A DNA stretch of 64,000 bases from Chthonobacter rhizosphaerae (lineage in GTDB: Bacteria; Pseudomonadota; Alphaproteobacteria; Rhizobiales; Pleomorphomonadaceae), in the NCBI RefSeq assembly GCF_013839525.1, contig NZ_JACDIS010000005.1:336701-400700 (forward strand). The letters run 5' to 3'. Below the pieces are notes generated by a model that made no database searches, had not been told where the DNA came from, and worked only from the letters and a program-made list of their open reading frames with translations. This document shows positions 26,834 to 36,458 of the stretch, in pieces. Each line of letters begins with the position of its first letter. Within the stretch, counting starts at the first letter, position 1. A program made the translations under genes and the position numbers.

Positions 26834-27526
26834 CCCCCCGACTGCCTACTGCCTACTGCCTACTGCCTCCCCCCTTATCCCCACCCCTCCGCCCTCCCGT
26901 ATACTGCCCTCATCCCCACCGCGGGGGCGTGCCAGGAACCAGCACCGCGCGCGGGTGGGGCTGCGGTCCCGCGGGTGGCGTCCTGGCGTCGCACTCGGGC
27001 GGTTGGCTCGGAGGAGGCCCGGCACTAGGACCGGGACGACGTGCAGTCGATAAGGCACCGGTCCGGCGTTCGCGCCCGTCCGGCGGCTGAAGAACTCCCG
27101 CCTTAACGCGCGCCGGAACTTGCCCGGCGGGCGGACGACCGGAGATCCGCACGCGGGCGCGGCAGGGCCGCTCGCTTCTTCCTTGTTCGCGGCGACGCCG
27201 CGCCCGCGGTCCCCCAGGGGGGCCGACCCCGATCGGCCGGCCCTTGTGCCGGCGCCGTGCCTGGCAGATCCCGGCGGCGAAGCCGCGCGGTGCCGCATCC
27301 GCGCGTCCGGGCTCGGGCCCGGCGGGCCGCGCGGTCGCCCGTTTCCCGACCCGCCGCCATGCCCGCCGGCCGGTGCGGGCCGCTCGCGAGACACCCGCCG
27401 GGCGTGTTCGCCCCACAGCACGGCTCCGGACCGGCGATGCAATCAAGAGTGAGGGTATAAAGGTGCAGTCCGCAGAAACTTTATGCATTGCAGTGCGAAT
27501 TATGTCCTTCCGTCCTCGTCAAAACT

Positions 27527-27540
27527 GCGCATTAATGCGC
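27527..27540. promoter_or_regulatory. Perfect 14-bp palindrome upstream of cspA
   Basis: GCGCATTAATGCGC reads identically on both strands and lies 85 bases before the cspA start, in the least GC-rich part of the region. It could be an operator or a structure in the 5' leader. No binding protein can be named. Confidence 0.4.
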
Positions 27541-27625
27541 ATGGCGGTGGTCGGCCCGCTCCGGATGATCCGGCGCGGATGGCGAAGCTCTGCCTTCATT
27601 TTTTGGCATGGGGCATACACGAGCG

Positions 27626-27853
27626 ATGACGCAGGATGGACGGCAGACCGGAACGGTCAAATTTTTCAACGAGGCCAAAGGCTATGGTTTCATCATACCG
27701 GACGCGGGCGGGAATGACGTGTTCGTGCACGTGAGTGCCGTACAGAGGTCTGGCCTTTCGCTGCTGGAGAATGGCGCCCGGGTCTCCTACGCGACGGAGC
27801 CGGACAAGCGCGGGAAGGGCCCGAAGGCGGTCGATCTCAAGATCGAAGCCTGA
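27626..27853 (+). CDS. cspA: Cold-shock domain protein
   Basis: 75-residue single-stranded nucleic-acid-binding protein of the CspA family. TGTVKFFNEAKGYGFIIPD contains RNP-1 (KGYGFI) and NDVFVHVSAVQRSGL contains RNP-2 (VFVHVS). The end is GPKAVDLKIEA. I start at 27626 (MTQDGRQTG), but 27608 is also possible. It probably acts as an RNA chaperone. Cold or growth-phase control through the leader is typical of the family and not shown here. Confidence 0.93.
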   Translation: MTQDGRQTGTVKFFNEAKGYGFIIPDAGGNDVFVHVSAVQRSGLSLLENGARVSYATEPDKRGKGPKAVDLKIEA

Positions 27854-28236
27854 CGGCCGCGGGCGTCCGGGCGCCGGGCCTGCTCGATGGCCGAAGGCGG
27901 ATGGCGAGGGGGCCGTCCGCCGCCGGACATCAGGCGAAGCCGCCAGGCGGCCGGACGTTTGCCGGGGTATTCCGATCCCGGGAGATGTCCGATCCCGGGA
28001 AATGTCCAACCCCGAGAGATCTCCGGGGCCGGCGATCGGCAGGACGAGTGTTCGCATGCCGGGGCGGCTGCCACGCCGGTCGCCGGCGCCAGGGTCGCGG
28101 CGAGACCAGATCGCCGGTCGTCAGACACTTGGATCGGACCCATCTCCGGTGATCCAACGCATCCCCGTTCGATTTCGTCCTCGGTCCTCGGGGCACCGGT
28201 AGGATAGGGCCAGTCGGCCGGAGCCTGGCGGGCCGC
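27854..28236. other. Intergenic region with a 17-bp repeat
   Basis: 383 bases between convergent cspA and the DUF1499 gene. It contains a 17-bp x3 repeat at 27971-28021. No terminator with a T-run was recognised and no credible ORF was seen. Confidence 0.55.
27971..28021. repeat. 17-bp tandem repeat, three copies
   Basis: TCCGATCCCGGGAGATG at 27971, TCCGATCCCGGGAAATG at 27988 and the diverged TCCAACCCCGAGAGATC at 28005. Each unit carries a CCCGGG-like palindrome. Confidence 0.75.
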
Positions 28237-28992
28237 TCAGCCCGTCGGGTCGGACGAGCCGGGCTTCGGGGTCGCCACGGGGGCGCCCGGCGGTTCGCCC
28301 GACATGCCGCCGGTGGCTCGGGCAGGAGCGATCGAGGAGGGCGCCGCCGGCGCGGCCGCGGAGGGCGGTGCGTCGGGGTTGGCGACTCCGGGCGCGCGAT
28401 CGGGCGCCGCGTCGGCGTTGGGCTGCTGGTCCTTGCGGGCGGGCACCAGGGCGCCGTCCGGGCCGACCCGGGGCAGGGTCCAGCGCAGATGGCGCAGCAC
28501 GGTGCGCACCCGCTCCTCGTTGGTGCCGAGGTCCGCGTGGCCGATCTGGCTGCGCGAATAGAGATAGATGGTGGAGAGGCCGGGGGAGGGGCTGCGCACC
28601 TCGGCGCTGAACGTGTCGGGGAAGCGCATCAGCGGGGTGAAGATCACCGCGCGCAGGCGGCCCTGGGCCGGGTCGTCCTCCACGATCCGGACCCGGAAGG
28701 TGTCGAGCAGCTCCTCGCGCAGCACCGCGTAGAGGGTGGCGGGCTCGACGCGGAACACCTGCGTGTCCAGCACGGTGCCGGCGTCCGCGCAGGTGCCCAC
28801 CGGGCAGGCGAGGGCGTCGTTCAGCTTGCCGGTGCGGGTGGGCTTGTCGAAGCTGTAGGCGCCCAGGTCGGGCGGTCCGAACAGGTCCTCCCAAAGCGCT
28901 TCCCGGCCGTAGGCGACGGCCCCCGCCGCCACCGCCCCGAACAGGGTGGCCAGGAGGGCGATCGTGACGGCGAGGAATCGGAGGCTGCTCAT
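28237..28992 (-). CDS. DUF1499-family membrane-anchored protein
   Basis: 251-residue protein with one N-terminal membrane segment (FLAVTIALLATLFGAVAAGA). A DUF1499-like domain follows, with RVRIVEDDPAQGRLRAVIFT, MRFPDTFSAEVR and STIYLYSRSQIGHADLGTN, the conserved end of that domain. The last 70 residues are a Pro/Ala-rich disordered tail. The start at 28992 (MSSLRFLAV) was chosen over 29016 because it begins right before the membrane helix. The function of the family is unknown. Confidence 0.85.
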   Translation of the reverse strand: MSSLRFLAVTIALLATLFGAVAAGAVAYGREALWEDLFGPPDLGAYSFDKPTRTGKLNDALACPVGTCADAGTVLDTQVFRVEPATLYAVLREELLDTFRVRIVEDDPAQGRLRAVIFTPLMRFPDTFSAEVRSPSPGLSTIYLYSRSQIGHADLGTNEERVRTVLRHLRWTLPRVGPDGALVPARKDQQPNADAAPDRAPGVANPDAPPSAAAPAAPSSIAPARATGGMSGEPPGAPVATPKPGSSDPTG

Positions 28993-29167
28993 CGGCGACT
29001 CGTCTGGCGGGACCACGGGCGGGCGGCTGGCGGTTCCCGGAAATGCGGAACCGGCTGGCGGGAGGGGCGCTCCGTCCGTCCGGTGGAGGAGGCGCCCGCG
29101 TCGCCCACATAGGCCGCCAGGGCGGCCGGCGCAACCCGTGCCGGCCCGATCGCGGGGTCGCCGCCGG

Positions 29168-29437
29168 TCAGCGGGCCGCCGCGGCGTGCGGCTGGACGGT
29201 GGCCGAGACGGCGGCGCGGTCGGTGGTGGGCGCGGCGGCGCGGGTGTCCGCGTGGGCGGCCGACAGGGTCGCGATGATGATCGTCAGGGTGAGCGCGATG
29301 GCGGCGGCCACCGCGATCACGATGGAAGCGCCGGTGCTGACCGCCACGTCCTCCGGCGCGCCGTCCGGCGAGCCGCCGCCGGACAGGGTGTGGCCGGAGA
29401 GCGGTCCGTGGAGTTCGTCGAACACCGTGCACGTCAT
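29168..29437 (-). CDS. Small single-pass membrane protein, hypothetical
   Basis: 89 residues from the ATG at 29437, which has a GAGGGA site 7 bases upstream; an earlier in-frame ATG is at 29458. A Gly/Ser/Asp-rich N-terminus is followed by one clear membrane helix (ASIVIAVAAAIALTLTIIIA) and an Ala-rich tail. No family was recognised. Composition and ribosome site support a real gene, but this is uncertain. Confidence 0.45.
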   Translation of the reverse strand: MTCTVFDELHGPLSGHTLSGGGSPDGAPEDVAVSTGASIVIAVAAAIALTLTIIIATLSAAHADTRAAAPTTDRAAVSATVQPHAAAAR

Positions 29438-29844
29438 GATGAAATCCCTCGTCTGCAAATCACTGGGCCCCCGCTGGCCCGAGGGTGATTTGGCCAGTCG
29501 ATTTCGGTCTGCGAAGGCCGAGATTGAGGACGCCCCCCGGAGAAATCATGGCAATGTGGAGGCACCTTTACGTTTATGAATGTTTCGTGAGCGGGCCGTA
29601 TCAGCGCGGGATCGGAAAGGTCGTCCGGACCGCTCCGAAGGTCGGTCGGCGGGGTGGGCCGGAGGTCTGGCTACGGTCCGATCGGGGTGGGGACGCGAAT
29701 CGCCGCAGGGGCGGAAAAGGACCGAGCGGGCTGTGCGAACCGGCGAAAGTCTCGCGCAACTGTCGGTGGAGGCTGGCAGGCGGTCTGACGTATGATGCAG
29801 TCGTCCTTCGGCCCCGGTGCCGAACGCTCCTGCAACGGCTCCCC
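29438..29844. other. Intergenic region before the pseudo-receiver gene
   Basis: About 400 bases between divergent genes. The frame of the downstream gene is open throughout from 29485, but no ATG lies nearer than that and the extra residues have no domain character. It should hold promoters in the less GC-rich part around 29440-29600. Confidence 0.45.
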
Positions 29845-30411
29845 GTGGTTCCGGACTCCCTGCGCCTCTGCCGGATCTTCCTGGTTTCGTCCGCCGGCCC
29901 CACGTCGCCGGAGATCCGGCGCGCGCTCGCGGCCGCGGGCCTGTTCCACGCGGTGCCGGCTCCGCCCACCGCCCAATTGCCCGACCATTTCACGCCCCGG
30001 CGGGTGAACATGGTGGTGGCGCCCGTGGACGACGCCGCCGACCGCGACGCCCTCGCGTGGGTCCGGCGGATCCGCCATCACCGCGATCCGAATGTGGCGC
30101 TGGCGCCGCTGGTCGCGGTCGGTCGGTCCATCCGCCCGTCCGGCCTCGCGCTCCTGGTCCACCATGGGTTCGACGACGTGGTGGTCCTGCCCGCGGACCC
30201 GCAGACCCTGGTCGACCGCCTCACCCGCACGGTCGTGGCGCCGGAGCCCTTCTACCGGACCGCCGACTACTTCGGTCCCGACCGCCGCCGGGCCTTCGCG
30301 GTCACGGCCGTCGAGGAGCGGCGCGGGACGCCCGCCGGTCCCGCTTCCCGGCTGACCGTGGCGCGCCAGCCCGGAAGCGGCTGCTCCATCGTCGACGAGG
30401 TCGCGGTCTGA
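29845..30411 (+). CDS. Receiver-like protein without the phospho-acceptor residues
   Basis: 188 residues from a GTG at 29845 (the frame is open from 29485, so the start is uncertain). Residues 5-125 look like a CheY-type fold: LRLCRIFLVSSAGPTSPEIR, then NMVVAPVDDAADRDALAWVR, then LLVHHGFDDVVVLPADPQTL. The strand-3 position that should hold Asp is followed by APVDD, and the usual K-P pair is replaced by LPAD, so phosphorylation is doubtful. The C-terminal YRTADYFGPDRRRAF motif is one I associate with alphaproteobacterial receiver-like proteins. Confidence 0.6.
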   Translation: MVPDSLRLCRIFLVSSAGPTSPEIRRALAAAGLFHAVPAPPTAQLPDHFTPRRVNMVVAPVDDAADRDALAWVRRIRHHRDPNVALAPLVAVGRSIRPSGLALLVHHGFDDVVVLPADPQTLVDRLTRTVVAPEPFYRTADYFGPDRRRAFAVTAVEERRGTPAGPASRLTVARQPGSGCSIVDEVAV

Positions 30412-30430
30412 AGCTCCGGCCGACCTCAAG

Positions 30431-30468
30431 CGGAACGCCCCGGCGGAGGGCTCCGCCGGGGCGTTCCG
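30431..30468. terminator. Bidirectional hairpin between convergent genes
   Basis: A perfect 17-bp stem (CGGAACGCCCCGGCGGA and its complement) around a 4-base GGGC loop lies between the pseudo-receiver gene and aatA, which converge. It has no T-run but could stop transcription from both sides. Confidence 0.75.
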
Positions 30469-30490
30469 ATCGCCGGTGCGCTGTGGCTCG

Positions 30491-31780
<1,290 letters not shown>

Positions 31781-31823
31781 TTAGGCGGATCATCAAGTTT
31801 CCCGCGCGGGAGCTTCAGCCGGA

Positions 31824-32972
31824 TCAGGCCGCGCCGGCCGGGTCGGCCGTCCGGGCGGCGCGGGCGAAGAAGCCGATCACGAGGCAGCCCACCGCCAGCA
31901 GCAGGAAGGCGGTGCCGAGGCTGCTCGCTTCCGCGATGAAACCGATCAGGGGCGGGCCGGCCAGGAAGCCGAGATAGCCGCAGGTCGCGGCGGCGGCGAC
32001 GCCGGTCGCTGGCGTGTGACCGGGCGCGTGGCCGGCGGCGGCGAACAGGATGGGCACGAGGTTCGAGACCGCAAGGCCGATCGCCGCGAAGGCCAGCACC
32101 GTGCTCTCCACCGGGCCGAACACCGCAAGCGCCAGGACGATCGCGGCCGTGATGCCGCCCCAGCGGACGAGAGCCGGCGCGCTGACCGCCGCCCGGATCC
32201 GGTCGCCGAGGAGGCGTCCGGCCGCCATGCCGAAGGAGAAGGCCGCGTAGCCGGCGCCGGCCACGGCCGGCGAGGCGTCCCGCTCGCTGCTGAGATAGAC
32301 GGCGGCCCAGTCCAGCATGGCGCCTTCGACCATCATGACGACGAGGACCAGAAGACCGATGGCGACGAGCGCCCGGTCCGGGAGGGCGAAGCCGTGCCCG
32401 CCAGCGCCCCGGTCGATCCCGGACGGCAGCAGGCCCTGCTGGCTGACCGCGACGGCGACGAGCGCCACCACCGCGACGGCGATCAGGTGGACGGCCGGCG
32501 AGACCGCCGCGAGGGCGAGACCGCCGGCGGCGGATCCGAGGAAGCCGCCGATGGAGAACATGGCATGCAAGGACGAAAGCACGGGACGACCGAGCCGTTT
32601 CTCCACCTCCACGGCATGGCTGTTCATGGCCACGTCGCAGACGCCGTTGGCGGCCCCGAACAGGAGAAGGGAGAGGATGAAGAGCGCCAGCGTCGGCGAC
32701 AGCGCGAGAAGCGGGACGAGCGCGAGCTGGATCAGGATCGCCGCGCGGGTCACCGGGGCGCTGCCGAAGCGGGCGACCAGCATGCCGGTGAGCGGCATGG
32801 ACACGACGGCTCCGGCCGCCATGGCGAGAAGGGCGCCGCCGAGTTCGGCGCTGGTCAGGTCCAGGCGCTCCTTGGCGAACGGCACCTGGGGCGCCCAGCT
32901 GCCGAGGAGGGCGCCGTTGACAAGGAAGATGCCGGCGATCGAGACGCGGGCCCTGGAAGCTTCAAAGATCAT
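31824..32972 (-). CDS. MFS transporter (YbjJ-like)
   Basis: 382-residue major-facilitator protein with about 12 membrane helices. The loop-2/3 motif is GMLVARFGSAPVTRAAIL; FGAANGVCDVAMNSHAVEVE is typical of the FucP/YbjJ-like branch. The ATG at 32972 (MIFEASRAR) begins directly before helix 1; the longer open frame upstream overlaps the deoR gene and is read-through. It starts 32 bases after the DeoR-type gene and is probably its partner, moving a sugar or related compound. The substrate is unknown. Confidence 0.88.
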   Translation of the reverse strand: MIFEASRARVSIAGIFLVNGALLGSWAPQVPFAKERLDLTSAELGGALLAMAAGAVVSMPLTGMLVARFGSAPVTRAAILIQLALVPLLALSPTLALFILSLLLFGAANGVCDVAMNSHAVEVEKRLGRPVLSSLHAMFSIGGFLGSAAGGLALAAVSPAVHLIAVAVVALVAVAVSQQGLLPSGIDRGAGGHGFALPDRALVAIGLLVLVVMMVEGAMLDWAAVYLSSERDASPAVAGAGYAAFSFGMAAGRLLGDRIRAAVSAPALVRWGGITAAIVLALAVFGPVESTVLAFAAIGLAVSNLVPILFAAAGHAPGHTPATGVAAAATCGYLGFLAGPPLIGFIAEASSLGTAFLLLAVGCLVIGFFARAARTADPAGAA

Positions 32973-33004
32973 GGGTATGTCCGGAAGGAAGAGCCTGAGG
33001 ACCG

Positions 33005-33772
33005 TCAGAGCGGGGCGGAAATCACGTCGACGCCGATGTCGACGAAGTCCTTGATCCGGTCGGCGGGCGCCGCGCAGGTGATCAGGGTGTCGAGCTGCTC
33101 GGCGGGCATGACCATGTGCGGCGAAACGAGACCCAGCTTGTCCGCCGTCCCGAGCGCGACGCAGCGGGCGCTGGAGTCCGCCATGGCGCGCTTCACGGCG
33201 GCCTCCTCCAGCCCGGTCGTGCTGACCCCGCCGGGCGAGAGGCTGCAAAGGCCGAGGACGGCCGCGTCGGCCCGGACCGCCCGGATCGCCTCGACCGCGA
33301 GGGCGCCGACGACCGTCCGGCTGGCCCGGTCGAACGTGCCGCCGACCAGGATCACCTCCACGCCCGGATGGTCGACGAGAGCGAGGGCCACCGGTGGGCT
33401 GGTGGTGACGACCGAGAGCGCGAGATCGGTCGGCATGGCGCGGGCCGCGGCGAGGGTGGTGGTGCCGCCATCGAAGAAGACGGTGCTGCCTGGCCGGAGC
33501 AGGGGCACGAGGGCCCGTCCGATCGCGGCCTTCTCGTCGGCATGCTGGCCGTCCCGTTCGGCGAAGCTGTCCGGGGGCGGCGCGGCCGGAAGCACCACGC
33601 CGTGGAGACGGCGGATCCGGCCATCGGCCGCCAGCGCCCGCAGATCGCGGCGGATGGAGTCGTCCGACGTCTGGAACAGCGACGCCAGGCCGGCCACCTG
33701 CAGCCGCCCCTCGGCGGCGACCATCTCGGCAATCCGGTTCTGGCGTTCTAGCGGCGATAGAACTGTCTGCAC
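33005..33772 (-). CDS. DeoR/GlpR-family transcriptional regulator
   Basis: 255-residue repressor. The N-terminal DeoR helix-turn-helix (LERQNRIAEMVAAEGRLQVA, then FQTSDDSIRRDLRALAADGR) is followed by the sugar-phosphate-sensing domain, with VFFDGGTTTLAAARAM, DAAVLGLCSLSPGGVSTTG and AEQLDTLITCAAP. DeoR proteins respond to phosphorylated sugars. It heads the operon with the MFS gene. Candidate operators lie just upstream (33796-33857). Confidence 0.92.
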   Translation of the reverse strand: MQTVLSPLERQNRIAEMVAAEGRLQVAGLASLFQTSDDSIRRDLRALAADGRIRRLHGVVLPAAPPPDSFAERDGQHADEKAAIGRALVPLLRPGSTVFFDGGTTTLAAARAMPTDLALSVVTTSPPVALALVDHPGVEVILVGGTFDRASRTVVGALAVEAIRAVRADAAVLGLCSLSPGGVSTTGLEEAAVKRAMADSSARCVALGTADKLGLVSPHMVMPAEQLDTLITCAAPADRIKDFVDIGVDVISAPL

Positions 33773-33795
33773 GTTCAGGCAACCTTTTATGCGCG

Positions 33796-33857
33796 TTCAT
33801 GCAGTCATGCCCGATCGGAGGGCGGATGTCCAGGGCAGGTTCGTGCATTTTCGTGCA
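33796..33857. promoter_or_regulatory. Candidate DeoR operator: TTCRTGCA repeats
   Basis: TTCATGCA at 33796-33803 and TTCGTGCA at 33840-33847 and 33850-33857, the last two spaced 10 bp apart. Direct repeats of about 10 bp containing TTCG are typical DeoR-family operators. They lie 23-85 bases upstream of the deoR start and before msrP. Confidence 0.45.
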
Positions 33858-33980
33858 GCTTGACGGGATCGTGTCTTGAACGTGTGCGGGTACTTCCTAC
33901 CCTCCTGTCCTGACAGGTCGCCGGCAGCCGGCGACCGTAACCGGGCGGTCGGGCAAGGGTCCGGCCGGGGGAGACGCGAC

Positions 33981-34949
33981 ATGCTGATCAAGAAGCGCCG
34001 GCGCTGGGAGTTGCCGGACCGGGAGGCGACACCGGAGGATATGTTCCTGAACCGGCGCCAGATCCTGGCAGCCGCCGGACTCGGCGGCGGCCTCATCCTG
34101 TCGGGCGCGGTCCCGCACGTGGCCGGGGCGCAGGAGACGTCCCCGATCGCGGACCTCTTCCCGGCGAAGCGGAACGAGGCCTTCAAGCTCGACCGCGAGC
34201 TGACGCCCGAGGACGTCAACGCCCGCTACAACAACTTCTATGAGTTCGGATCGCAGAAGACGATCTTCCCCATCGCCGAGGAGCAGCTGAAGACGCGTCC
34301 CTGGACCGTCGCCATCGACGGCATGGTGGAGGAGGAGAAGACGGTCGACATCGACACGCTGATCCGCGCCATGCCGGTGGAGGAGCGGCTCTATCGCCAC
34401 CGGTGCGTCGAGGCCTGGTCGATGACCGTCCCGTGGACGGGCTTCCCGTTGAAGGCGCTGGTGGACTATGCCCGTCCGCTGGGGTCGGCCACCTACGTGC
34501 GGTTCGAGACCTTCCTGGACGCCTCCATGGCGCCCGGCCAGCGCCAGGTCTGGTATCCATGGCCCTATGTGGAGGGGCTCACCATGGCGGAGGCGACCAA
34601 CGATCTCGCCTTCATGGTGATGGGGGCCTACGGCAAGCCGCTGCGCAACCAGTTCGGCGCGCCGCTCCGGCTGGCGACGCCGTGGAAGTATGGCTTCAAG
34701 TCGATCAAGTCCATCGTCCGGCTGACGTTCACGGACAAGCGCCCGGTGTCCTTCTGGGAAACCATCCTGCCGGCGGAATACGGCTTCTGGGCGAACGTGA
34801 ACCCGGAAGTGCCGCATCCGCGCTGGAGCCAGGCGACCGAGCAGGTGCTCCACACGGGAGCCCGCGTGCCGACGCTGCTCTACAACGGGTACGGTCCGGA
34901 GGTCGCCGGTCTTTACACGGGGCTGGAGGCGGAGCCGCTCTACATGTGA
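33981..34949 (+). CDS. msrP: Periplasmic methionine-sulfoxide reductase, catalytic subunit
   Basis: 322-residue molybdoenzyme that repairs methionine sulfoxide in periplasmic proteins (MsrP/YedY). A Tat signal is visible (NRRQILAAAGLGGGLILSGA). The molybdopterin-ligand cysteine lies in EERLYRHRCVEAWSMTVPW. Other conserved segments are YNNFYEFGSQKTIFP, EATNDLAFMVMGAYGKPL and TPWKYGFKSIKSIVRLTFTD. The start at 33981 places the Tat motif at residue 24. No gene for the heme partner MsrQ lies next to it, which is unusual for this system. Confidence 0.94.
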   Translation: MLIKKRRRWELPDREATPEDMFLNRRQILAAAGLGGGLILSGAVPHVAGAQETSPIADLFPAKRNEAFKLDRELTPEDVNARYNNFYEFGSQKTIFPIAEEQLKTRPWTVAIDGMVEEEKTVDIDTLIRAMPVEERLYRHRCVEAWSMTVPWTGFPLKALVDYARPLGSATYVRFETFLDASMAPGQRQVWYPWPYVEGLTMAEATNDLAFMVMGAYGKPLRNQFGAPLRLATPWKYGFKSIKSIVRLTFTDKRPVSFWETILPAEYGFWANVNPEVPHPRWSQATEQVLHTGARVPTLLYNGYGPEVAGLYTGLEAEPLYM

Positions 34950-35434
34950 GGGCGGCCGGCGCCGACGGCCCGACGATCGCCAAAGAACGGGCGGGCAAGA
35001 GACAGACGGGCAAGAGACAGGCGGGCAAAAAAAGAGCCGGGCGCGAGGCCCGGCTTTTGAAAGTTTCGGGTGCGCTTCGCAGGGACGTCGCGCACACCTT
35101 CCAGAGGGGAACAGCTGATACGTTCTGCCGCCGGGAGGAGTAGCGGAAGGAACGCGTCGTCATCAGCTGATTGGGTATATGCTCCGCCCAGCCCTGCGCG
35201 ACAAGCAAGGCCAGTGCATGTCTGCTATGCAGCGCGGCGCAAAAATGCATGAAACCTGTGCAAGTCTGCCGCGTTAACGGCCACTTCTGCTTGCCGGCTG
35301 CTCATTCCTAAGCCATTGGCATCACATGCGATTGTTGACATGCGGAAGGGCGCGGCGCGAGCGTCGGCAGCGCCGTTCTCCCGTTCGGGTCTCATGCATC
35401 TGATGGGATACCGGTGCCCGAATGTCGCAGCGGG
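34950..35434. other. Intergenic region after msrP
   Basis: 485 bases between convergent msrP and the LysR gene. It contains a terminator (35035-35058), a short imperfect repeat ACGGGCAAGAGACAG near 34987-35020 and an AT-richer stretch at 35090-35340 in which I see no gene. Confidence 0.55.
35035..35058 (+). terminator. Rho-independent terminator downstream of msrP
   Basis: Stem AGCCGGGC / GCCCGGCT with loop GCGAG, preceded by an A-run and followed by TTT, about 85 bases after the msrP stop. The A-run on the other side makes it potentially bidirectional. Confidence 0.8.
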
Positions 35435-36328
35435 TCAGTAGGACCAGCGCTGCGCCTTGGAGACGAGGAAATCGCGGAAGGCGTGGACGCGGGCCGAATT
35501 CCTGAGCTCGTCCGGGTAGACGAAGTAGGTGTCGAAGGACGGCAGGTCCACTTCCGGGATCAGCTGGACGAGGCCGCTGTCGTTCTCGATCAGGTAGTCG
35601 GGCAGGAGCGCGATGCCGATGCCCCGCTGGACCGCGCGCTTGATGGCCACGATGTTGTTGACCCGCAGCACCGGGATGCGCGGGTTGTCGTAGGGTCGGC
35701 CCGCGCTCTCCAGCCAGTTCATGTCCCGAAGGTAGACCGGCGCGGCGGCCCCGAAGGTGACGATGCGGTGGCTCTCCAGGTCCTCGATGGTGCGCGGGCT
35801 GCCGAACCGCTTCACATAGGCCGGCGCGGCATAGAGGTGGAAGTGGACCGTGAACAGTTTGCGCTGGATCAGGTCCGGCTGGGTCGGCTGGCGGAGCCGG
35901 ATGGCGACGTCCGCCTGTCGCATGGCGAGGTCGAGCTCCACGTCGTCGAGGATCAGCTGCAGCTGGACGTCCGGATAGAGGTCGATGAACTCGTGGACCC
36001 GCGCCGTCAGCCAGGTTGAGCCGAGGCCGACCGTGGTGGTGACGCGCAACGAGCCGGAGGGCCGCTCGCGGCTGTCGGTCAGCCGGCTCTGCACGTCCTC
36101 CAGCTTCATCAGCACGTCGTGGGCGGTGCGGAAGAGAAGTTCGCCCTGTTCGGTGAGGATGAGACCGCGGGCGTGGCGGTGGAAGAGGGGCACGCCGAGA
36201 TCCTGCTCCAGGGCGCTGACCTGCCGGCTCACCGCCGACTGGCTCATGGACAGGGCGTCGCCGGCATGGGTGAAGCTTCCCGCGCGCGCTGCCGCATGGA
36301 AGATCCGCAGCTTGTCCCAGTCCATCAT
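35435..36328 (-). CDS. LysR-family transcriptional regulator
   Basis: 297-residue LysR-type regulator. The N-terminal helix-turn-helix is MDWDKLRIFHAAARAGSFTH, then ALSMSQSAVSRQVSALEQDL. A periplasmic-binding-protein-like effector domain follows (GSLRVTTTVGLGSTWL, then DVELDLAMRQADVAIRLRQ). The start at 36328 begins MMDWDKL. It lies between convergent msrP and in-line trxB, with 130 bases to the trxB stop. Effector and targets are not visible. A related regulator is often found upstream of trxB in Hyphomicrobiales. Confidence 0.93.
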   Translation of the reverse strand: MMDWDKLRIFHAAARAGSFTHAGDALSMSQSAVSRQVSALEQDLGVPLFHRHARGLILTEQGELLFRTAHDVLMKLEDVQSRLTDSRERPSGSLRVTTTVGLGSTWLTARVHEFIDLYPDVQLQLILDDVELDLAMRQADVAIRLRQPTQPDLIQRKLFTVHFHLYAAPAYVKRFGSPRTIEDLESHRIVTFGAAAPVYLRDMNWLESAGRPYDNPRIPVLRVNNIVAIKRAVQRGIGIALLPDYLIENDSGLVQLIPEVDLPSFDTYFVYPDELRNSARVHAFRDFLVSKAQRWSY

Positions 36329-36458
36329 CGCCCCCCTCGGGCCTCGAACCCCGCGCCGCGAGCCCGGATCCCTCCGGACCGGTCATGCTCGTGGCGCGAA
36401 CGTCGAGGCGGCGTGGTGTTTCAGCACCCGCCTGTTGTCTTGTGTCCCATGGACACCA

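Larger units (their letters stand above)
26341..27625. other. Long intergenic region with repeats, upstream of cspA
   Basis: About 1.28 kb without a credible gene. The first 500 bases contain two 39-bp arrays and three GGTCCG hairpins. From 26840 to 27450 several frames are open on both strands, but their products are arginine/proline/glycine-rich and conflict with one another, so I reject them. From 27450 to 27625 composition becomes less GC-rich and should hold the cspA promoter and leader. Confidence 0.6.

Noticed and set aside
26846..27442. Minus-strand open frame of 198 codons in the gap before cspA
   Set aside because: Overlaps equally long frames on both strands, Arg/Pro/Gly-rich, and has no domain or ribosome site.
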